Assembly (NCBI RefSeq): GCF_007677875.1
Contig: NZ_VEDO01000015.1
Span: forward strand, 82,082-146,081
Direction of reading: 5' to 3'
Source of the DNA: Variovorax boronicumulans
Lineage (GTDB): Bacteria > Pseudomonadota > Gammaproteobacteria > Burkholderiales > Burkholderiaceae_C
Length of the DNA stretch: 64,000 nt
Notes under the pieces: model-generated
Told to the model about the DNA's origin: nothing
Database searches by the model: none
Seen by the model: only the letters and a program-made list of their open reading frames with translations
Shown here: piece by piece, positions 58,892-64,000 of the stretch
Numbering within the stretch: the stretch's first letter is position 1
Layout: each line of letters starts with the position of its first letter
Translations under genes and position numbers: made by a program

Positions 58892-59566
58892 TCAGGCCAG
58901 CGCCATCGAGATGTCGTTGCTGGGGATCTTGCGGTCGAAGGTCAGCGAAGACTCCAGCCGCTGCAGGTGTTGCTCCATGAGCTGCACGGCACGCTCCTCG
59001 GCGCGCGCGGAAATCGCGTCGAGCAGGGCTTCGTGTTCGTCGTCGGCGAACTCCGGGCCGGTGTCCTTCTGGTACATGAGCGTGATCAGCGAGCAGCGCG
59101 AGAGCAGCTCCACCATCATCTGCACCAGCACCTCGTTGTCGAGCAGGCGCGCCATCTGCAAATGGAAGTCGCCGGCCAGCTCGATGCGCTGGGCCGCGTC
59201 CTTGCTGTCCTTGATCACGGCTTTCTGCCGGGCCAGGTGCTCGCGCAGCGACTTGATGCGGGATGGCGTGGCTTCGCGCACGAAGGCGCGCGTCATCTCG
59301 GCCTCCAGCATGCGGCGCACCGCGAAGACCTGGCGCGCCTCGTTCACCGAGGGAGCGGCCACGAAGGCCCCGCGCGCGGGCTCCAGCCGGATCAACCGGT
59401 TCTGCGAGAGCTGGAACAGCGCCTGACGCACCAGCGTGCGCGAGACGCCGAAGTGGTCCGCCAATTTCTGCTCCGCCAGCTTGGTGCCGGGATGCAGTCG
59501 GTGCTCGACGATGGCCTTGGTCAGCGCGTCGACGATGGTGGTGGTGTTGGTGCCGGTGTTGTCCAT
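58892..59566 (-). CDS. GntR family regulator with FCD domain
   Basis: A 224-residue regulator. The winged helix-turn-helix occupies about residues 10-75 (PGTKLAEQKLADHFGVSRTLVRQAL), and the all-helical FCD effector domain follows (FAVRRMLEAEMTRAFV, DFHLQMARLLDNEVLVQMM, EHEALLDAI), with Asp/His positions that usually hold a metal. FCD regulators respond to organic acids or pathway intermediates. It faces guaD convergently and is upstream-adjacent to a palindromic site at about 59585-59603. Placement within purine genes suggests it controls urate or downstream steps; this is inference. Confidence 0.87.
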   Translation of the reverse strand: MDNTGTNTTTIVDALTKAIVEHRLHPGTKLAEQKLADHFGVSRTLVRQALFQLSQNRLIRLEPARGAFVAAPSVNEARQVFAVRRMLEAEMTRAFVREATPSRIKSLREHLARQKAVIKDSKDAAQRIELAGDFHLQMARLLDNEVLVQMMVELLSRCSLITLMYQKDTGPEFADDEHEALLDAISARAEERAVQLMEQHLQRLESSLTFDRKIPSNDISMALA

Positions 59567-59584
59567 GCAGCAATCATAGCTGCA

Positions 59585-59603
59585 TTCGTATTCGTATACA
59601 GGA
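59585..59603. promoter_or_regulatory. Possible GntR operator
   Basis: GTATAC at 59594-59599 is the centre of an imperfect palindrome (TTCGTATACAGG) preceded by a repeat of ATTCGT. FCD-type GntR proteins often bind short palindromes centred on such a sequence. It sits just upstream of the gntR start, where autoregulation is common. Confidence 0.3.
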
Positions 59604-59629
59604 CTGTTTCATTTGTAAGAACGCGGCGG

Positions 59630-60178
59630 TCAATCCTGCCCTTCGGACAAGGTGTCGAGCTGGAAGCGGCCGCTGCGGTCCCACAGCCAGGTGTCGACAT
59701 ACCGGACGCGGCCGAGCCGGGCGGGTTGCGGGAACGGCGCGGCGGCGCGCACGGTGCGCTCGATCTCACGCACCACCTCGGGCGCGTGGCTGGGCGCGCG
59801 CATCCAGTGCAGGCGCTGCACCTGGCCCTGGCGGTCCAGCTCGACCTCCAGCACACCGATGGCGTACAGGTTGGGAGGAAGGCGGCCCGGATAGACGCGT
59901 TCGGCATTGGCCGCGTACAGGTGGGTGGCCGCATCGTGCCGGTAGTCGCGCGGTGTGCCTGCGCTGGAGACGCGCGGTGCGGCGGGCCGGCTGGCTGGGC
60001 CAGGGGCGCCGCCCGACGCGCCGGGACGCCCGCTGCCTTCGGGCGCGCCGGGCTGGGCGGCCGCCGAGGGCGATGCGGCAGGCGGCTGACCCAGGGGCGC
60101 GCAACCGATCAACAGGGCGGTCGATCCGCCAACGAGGGCGCTCGTCCACAAACGGCGCTGGAGGGTGGACAAGGGCAT
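59630..60178 (-). CDS. Lipoprotein with TonB C-terminal-like domain
   Basis: A 182-residue protein with a lipoprotein signal (ALVGGSTALLIGC), then a Pro/Ala/Gly-rich linker (about 28-75) and a C-terminal domain (about 80-165) resembling the TonB C-terminal fold: HLYAANAERVYPG, AIGVLEVELDRQGQVQRLHWMR and VREIERTVRAAAPFPQP. Classical TonB proteins have a membrane anchor rather than a lipid anchor, so this is probably a TonB-like periplasmic protein of unknown role, not the energy transducer. No ExbB/ExbD genes are adjacent. Confidence 0.75.
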   Translation of the reverse strand: MPLSTLQRRLWTSALVGGSTALLIGCAPLGQPPAASPSAAAQPGAPEGSGRPGASGGAPGPASRPAAPRVSSAGTPRDYRHDAATHLYAANAERVYPGRLPPNLYAIGVLEVELDRQGQVQRLHWMRAPSHAPEVVREIERTVRAAAPFPQPARLGRVRYVDTWLWDRSGRFQLDTLSEGQD

Positions 60179-60459
60179 ACGGGCTCACGAAGCTGCAAAC
60201 AGCGGCGGAGTCTACAGAAGGGGCTGCGCACGGCCGCCACATGGCGTCGTCGCGGTCCTGTTCCGGGCGCGTGGCCACGCGACCACAACCACAAGAAAGC
60301 CATGGCATGTTCAAATTTTTCTGCCTAAAATCCCGCCCGGTCGCAGCGGCGCGGTGCCTGTTTTCCGGGCACCTCAGCGCGGCCCCCCGCTTGCTCAGAG
60401 CGCCCGCAGTGGTGAGCAGCTTTCCCCACGGTGCCATCGCGCACCCCGAGGTCTGAGAG
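60179..60459. other. Intergenic region before puuD
   Basis: This 280-base gap between the divergent lipoprotein gene and puuD holds no convincing gene. TAAAAT at 60326-60331, within a short A/T-rich patch, is a possible -10 for puuD, but the -35 position is poor. A short ATG reading frame near 60307 lacks a ribosome site and is not called. Confidence 0.4.
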
Positions 60460-61665
60460 ATGGAAAGCTACTACCTGGACTGGGCCAACCTGCTGCTGCG
60501 TTGGCTGCACGTCATCACCGCGATCGCCTGGATCGGCGCATCGTTCTACTTCGTGATGCTGGACAGCAGCCTCGAAAAACCCAAGGACCAGGAATCGCTG
60601 GACAAGGGTGTGGGCGGTGAGCAATGGGCCGTGCACGGCGGCGGTTTCTACAACGCCCAGAAGTACGCGGTCTCGCCCAAGAAGCTGCCCGACCACCTGC
60701 ACTGGTCGTATTGGGAGAGCTATTCCACCTGGCTCAGCGGCTTCGCGCTGTTCTCGGTCTCCTATCTCTGGAACGCCAGCACCTACCTGATCGACAAGTC
60801 CAAGATGGACTGGTCGCCGGGCGCGGCCATCGGCGTGGCACTGGCCTTCTTCGTCGTGTTCTGGATGGTCTACGACACCATCTGCCAGGTGTTCGGCAAG
60901 CGCAAGAACGGTGACGGCATCGTCGGCTTCCTGCTGTTCCTGTTCATCTGCTTCGCGTCCTGGCTGGCCTGCCACTGGTTCGCGGGCCGTGCCGCCTTCC
61001 TGCTGGTCGGCGCCATGCTGGCCACCACGATGAGCGCCAACGTGTTCTTCTGGATCATCCCGGGCCAGCGCAAGAACGTGGCGGCTCTGCGTGCCGGCCA
61101 GCCGGTCGATCCCATTCACGGCATCCGCGGCAAGCAGCGCAGCGTGCACAACACCTACTTCACGCTGCCCGTGCTGTTCGCCATGCTGAGCGGCCACTAC
61201 AGCTTCACCTACACCCATCCCCACAACTGGCTGGTGCTGGTGGCCATCATGCTGGGTGGTGCGCTGATCCGGCAGTTCTTCGTCGTGCGCCACCACTGGA
61301 AGCTGGGCCGCGCTTCGCATCCGCTGCCGTATGCGCTGGTCGGTGTGGCCATCCTGGTCGGCGTCATCGTGCTGCTCAAGCCGCAGCCCGCCGCGCCGGT
61401 GGAGGCTTCGGCCGCCGCGCCGGCCGTGAGCTTCGCGCAGGTGCAGCCGCTGGTGCAGCAGCACTGCCTGGCCTGCCACGGTGCGCAGGTGCAGATGAAG
61501 AACGTGCGGCTGGACTCGCCGGAACTGATCGCCAAGAACGCCCAGGCGATCTACCAGCAGGTCACGGTGACCAAGATCATGCCCATGGGCAATGCCACCG
61601 GCATGACCGAGGCCGACCGCGCGCTGATCGGCCGTTGGTTCCAGGAAGGCGCCAAGACCCGCTGA
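60460..61665 (+). CDS. puuD: Urate hydroxylase PuuD (membrane cytochrome type)
   Basis: A 401-residue inner-membrane protein. Residues 1-310 contain about eight or nine transmembrane helices with DWANLLLRWLHVITAIAWIG near the start and conserved histidines. A C-terminal cytochrome c domain follows with the heme site CLACH (Cys336, Cys339, His340). PuuD oxidises urate to 5-hydroxyisourate and passes electrons to a cytochrome oxidase instead of making peroxide. It is the step after XdhAB. The hydroxyisourate hydrolase and decarboxylase genes that often accompany it are not in this window. Confidence 0.92.
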   Translation: MESYYLDWANLLLRWLHVITAIAWIGASFYFVMLDSSLEKPKDQESLDKGVGGEQWAVHGGGFYNAQKYAVSPKKLPDHLHWSYWESYSTWLSGFALFSVSYLWNASTYLIDKSKMDWSPGAAIGVALAFFVVFWMVYDTICQVFGKRKNGDGIVGFLLFLFICFASWLACHWFAGRAAFLLVGAMLATTMSANVFFWIIPGQRKNVAALRAGQPVDPIHGIRGKQRSVHNTYFTLPVLFAMLSGHYSFTYTHPHNWLVLVAIMLGGALIRQFFVVRHHWKLGRASHPLPYALVGVAILVGVIVLLKPQPAAPVEASAAAPAVSFAQVQPLVQQHCLACHGAQVQMKNVRLDSPELIAKNAQAIYQQVTVTKIMPMGNATGMTEADRALIGRWFQEGAKTR

Positions 61666-61731
61666 CGGCGCCAGCAGGCCGGCGGGCTTTGGCGTATCGT
61701 CCGCTCCCCATCTTGCGGAGCGAGACGTCCC

Positions 61732-62238
61732 ATGCCTCTTTCGATGTACCAGGCCTCGGTGCCCGTGTTCCAGCGCCAGCTCGGCGTGTTGTCGCAACTG
61801 CTGCACAAGGGCCTGGCCCATGCGCAGGCCCAGGGTCTGGAACCGGCCACGCTGGTGCAGGCGCGGCTGGCACCCGACATGTACCCGCTGGCGGGCCAGG
61901 TGCAAAGCGCCAGCGACGCGGCCAAGTTCGGCGCCGCGCGGCTTGCTGGCATCGTGCCGCCGCGTTTCGAGGACAACGAGACCAGCTTCGAGGAACTGCA
62001 GGCGCGCATCGCCAGGACGCTGGACTTCCTGTCCTCGCTGCAGCCCGCGCAGATCGACGGCAGCGAGGGCAAGTCCATCGTGCTCAAGGTGGGCGGGCGC
62101 GAGATGCGCTTCGAGGGCCAGCCCTACCTGCTCGGCTTCGTGCTGCCGAACTTCTTCTTCCACGTGACCACGGCTTACGCGATCCTGCGCCACCAGGGCG
62201 TGGCGCTGGGCAAGCGCGACTTTCTGGGACAGGTCTGA
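61732..62238 (+). CDS. DUF1993 family protein
   Basis: A 168-residue soluble protein matching DUF1993: the opening SMYQASVPVFQRQLGVLSQLL, ARLAPDMYPLAGQVQSASD and the C-terminal FFFHVTTAYAILRHQGV. The fold is a DinB-like four-helix bundle; function is unknown. It follows puuD by 66 bases and may be cotranscribed, but no purine role is known for the family. Confidence 0.87.
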   Translation: MPLSMYQASVPVFQRQLGVLSQLLHKGLAHAQAQGLEPATLVQARLAPDMYPLAGQVQSASDAAKFGAARLAGIVPPRFEDNETSFEELQARIARTLDFLSSLQPAQIDGSEGKSIVLKVGGREMRFEGQPYLLGFVLPNFFFHVTTAYAILRHQGVALGKRDFLGQV

Positions 62239-62548
62239 CCAGGCGCGGAGATCGCGCACACAGCGCAGGCTGTGATGGGCGCAGCGACGCCCAGCCACGG
62301 CCGGCATCGAGCGCCAGCGCTGCGCGCTCCTGACCGCCAACGACCTGCCGACGCAGACGGCGCAGTGGCGCCCCGGAATGGTTGGCGCGTGCGGGAGCAC
62401 TGTGCGGGCGTTCTGCCAGTGGCTGCCGATCGCGCCCCGCGCAGGGTGGGCGGCAGAGCCAAGGGGTTCCACACTGGAGTGCGCCGCTGCCCGGCGCGTC
62501 CAGAGCCAGCTGGCCGGGGCGGCACAATGTACGGCGGAGACCCCTTCG
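62239..62548. other. 310-base gap with no gene seen
   Basis: I find no supported reading frame, RNA or repeat in this stretch. Weak open frames on both strands lack ribosome sites and family signatures. It probably contains the promoter of the glycerate kinase gene, but no clear hexamers are visible. Confidence 0.5.
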
Positions 62549-63880
62549 ATGACCGCCACCCCAGATTTCGCCCCCGACCCTGCGCAGGCGCCGCGCGACT
62601 TCCTGTTGCACCTGTACCGGGCCGCAGTGGAGCGCGCGCTGCCGCTGCACAACATGGCCGCCCACCTGCCCGCGCCGCCGCGTGGGCGCACGCTGGTGCT
62701 GGGCGCCGGCAAGGCCGGGGGCGCCATGGCCCAGGCGCTGGAAGCGCTGTGGCCGGCCGAGGCGCCGCTCGAAGGCCTGGTCGTCACGCGCTACCACCAC
62801 ATTCCGCCGCGACCCGCGGGCCTGGCCCGGCGCATCGAGGTTCTGGAGGCCGCGCACCCTGTGCCGGATGCGGCCGGTCTCGCGGCCGCGCAGCGCATGC
62901 TTGCATTGACCCAGGGTCTCACGGCCGACGACCTCGTGCTGTGCCTGATGTCGGGCGGTGCCTCGGCGCTGCTGACGCTGCCGGCCGATGGCTTGACGCT
63001 GGAGGACAAGCAGCGCATCAACCGCGAACTGCTGGCCTCGGGTGCCGGCATCCATGAGATGAATTGCGTGCGCAAGCACCTCTCGCGCATCAAGGGCGGC
63101 CGACTCGCCGCCGCCTGTGCGCCGGCCCGCGTGCTGACGCTGACCATCAGCGACGTGCCGGGCGACGACCCCTCCGTGATCGGCAGCGGCCCGACCGTGC
63201 CCGACGCGACCACCTGCGCCGATGCGCTCGCCATCCTCGCGCGCTACGGCATCGCCGTGCCGGCCGCCATCGAGGCGGCGCTGCGCTCCGGTGCGCTGGA
63301 AACGCCCAAGCCCGGCGATGTGCGCTTGGAGGGCCATGCCGTGCGCATGATCGCCACGCCGCAGCAGTCGCTGGAGGCTGCCGCCGCCGCGGCGCGCGCG
63401 GCAGGCATCACGGCGCATATCCTGTCCGACGAGATCGAGGGCGAGTCGCGCGAGGTCGGCAAGGTCCATGCGGCGCTGGCGCGCGCCGTGGCACGGCGCG
63501 GCCAGCCTTTCGCGCGGCCCTGCGTGATCCTGTCAGGCGGCGAGACCACGGTCACGGTGCGGCGGCAGCCCGAGGGCACACCGCGCGGCCGCGGCGGGCG
63601 CGCCGGCGAGTTCTGCCTGGGCCTGGCCCAGGCCTTGCAAGGCCAGCCCGGTGTCTACGCGCTGGCGGCCGACACCGACGGCATCGACGGCGTGGAGGAC
63701 AACGCTGGCGCATGCGTGCAGCCGGACACGCTGGCGCGTGCCGAAGCGGCCGGCCTGCAGGTCGCGGCCTACCTGGATCGCAACGATGCCTATGGCTACT
63801 TCGACGCGCTGGGCGATCTGGTGGTGACCGGGCCCACGCACACCAATGTCAACGATTTCCGCGCCTTGCTGGTTCTGTAG
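62549..63880 (+). CDS. Glycerate 2-kinase / hydroxypyruvate reductase-like (GckA/TtuD, MOFRL)
   Basis: A 443-residue two-domain protein. The N-terminal glycerate kinase domain has LVLGAGKAGGAMAQAL, LMSGGASALLTLPADGLTLEDK and MNCVRKHLSRIKGGRLA; the C-terminal MOFRL domain has LSGGETTVTVR, GRGGRAGEFCLGLA, ADTDGIDG and TGPTHTNVNDF. Family members phosphorylate D-glycerate to 2-phosphoglycerate; many are annotated as hydroxypyruvate reductase TtuD. GGAG lies about 10 bases before the ATG at 62549. In this context it could finish purine breakdown by returning glyoxylate-derived glycerate to glycolysis; the glyoxylate carboligase step is not visible here. Confidence 0.88.
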   Translation: MTATPDFAPDPAQAPRDFLLHLYRAAVERALPLHNMAAHLPAPPRGRTLVLGAGKAGGAMAQALEALWPAEAPLEGLVVTRYHHIPPRPAGLARRIEVLEAAHPVPDAAGLAAAQRMLALTQGLTADDLVLCLMSGGASALLTLPADGLTLEDKQRINRELLASGAGIHEMNCVRKHLSRIKGGRLAAACAPARVLTLTISDVPGDDPSVIGSGPTVPDATTCADALAILARYGIAVPAAIEAALRSGALETPKPGDVRLEGHAVRMIATPQQSLEAAAAAARAAGITAHILSDEIEGESREVGKVHAALARAVARRGQPFARPCVILSGGETTVTVRRQPEGTPRGRGGRAGEFCLGLAQALQGQPGVYALAADTDGIDGVEDNAGACVQPDTLARAEAAGLQVAAYLDRNDAYGYFDALGDLVVTGPTHTNVNDFRALLVL

Positions 63881-63907
63881 GCCCTGCAGGCGCTTTCTGG
63901 ACAATCC

Positions 63908-64000
63908 ATGGATGCTGCTTCCCAAGGGCTGACCAAGCCCACCGTGCTGGTGGTGGACGACACGCCGGACAACCTGTCGCTCATGAGCGCGCTGCTCAAG
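63908..64000 (+). CDS. Response regulator (3' end missing)
   Basis: Only the first 31 codons are in the window. They read MDAASQGLTKP and then TVLVVDDTPDNLSLMSALLK, the start of a receiver domain with the paired acidic residues of the phosphorylation pocket. The DTPDNL form is common in receivers attached to HD-GYP phosphodiesterases or hybrid kinases, but the output domain is beyond the edge. It starts 27 bases after the glycerate kinase stop. Confidence 0.75.
   Translation, partial: MDAASQGLTKPTVLVVDDTPDNLSLMSALLK

Noticed and set aside
62239..62548. Possible small gene in the gap before the glycerate kinase
   Set aside because: Short frames on both strands have no ribosome site, no conserved motif and Arg/Pro/Ala-rich composition typical of noncoding GC-rich DNA.

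Overview
The window is high-GC, densely packed bacterial DNA. Gene content and protein style point to a betaproteobacterium, most likely Comamonadaceae: PuuD-type urate hydroxylase, XdhA/XdhB/XdhC, OpgD, MaeB, and many short ATGA overlaps between co-directional genes. This placement is an inference from gene content; no rRNA or other marker gene is present. I saw no tRNA, rRNA, CRISPR array, insertion sequence or phage gene, and no clearly broken gene. The CDSs at both edges are cut by the window.

Region 1 (1-14.2 kb) is mixed housekeeping and envelope: the end of a GT4 glycosyltransferase coupled to a GT28 diacylglycerol-glycosyltransferase-like enzyme, a CYTH-CHAD protein, a ZntB/CorA-type metal transporter, an acyl-CoA synthetase, a very acidic small protein divergent from a YghA-like short-chain dehydrogenase, a low-molecular-weight tyrosine phosphatase, a solute-binding protein with no signal peptide, a BrkB-AsmA pair, an EamA exporter and a DUF2784 membrane protein.

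Region 2 (14.3-38.8 kb) is dominated by signal transduction. It starts with a TonB-dependent siderophore receptor behind a Fur-box-like palindrome, then a lipoprotein of the PQQ-dependent sugar dehydrogenase family. Next is a complete stressosome module on the minus strand, in transcription order RsbR, RsbS, RsbT, an RsbX-like ATPase-phosphatase fusion, a histidine kinase and a hybrid histidine kinase. It is followed by an AI-2E family permease, a double-domain KaiC ATPase coupled to a hybrid kinase, a receptor closely resembling E. coli YncD/PqqU (PQQ uptake), a Gln/Gly/Tyr-rich low-complexity protein, a small lipoprotein, and a four-gene operon: a CHASE3-GAF kinase with three receivers, CheR, CheB and a receiver-kinase. 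The region closes with a class III cyclase-PilZ fusion whose active site looks partly degenerate.

Region 3 (38.9-49 kb) holds a solitary iron-type binding protein, an NTF2-like protein, an isolated urease accessory gene ureD, opgD, a small unknown, an ABC importer translationally coupled to a CDA-fold nucleobase deaminase, and the NADP malic enzyme maeB with a strong terminator.

Region 4 (49.1-63.9 kb) is a purine catabolism district: xdhC, xdhA-xdhB, a LysR regulator, an NCS2 nucleobase permease, guanine deaminase, a GntR/FCD regulator, urate hydroxylase puuD and a glycerate 2-kinase/hydroxypyruvate-reductase-like gene. Together they would take guanine or hypoxanthine in, convert guanine to xanthine, oxidise xanthine to urate and urate to 5-hydroxyisourate; the glycerate enzyme could serve the glyoxylate end of the route. 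Enzymes between hydroxyisourate and glyoxylate are not in the window. The right edge cuts a new response-regulator gene.
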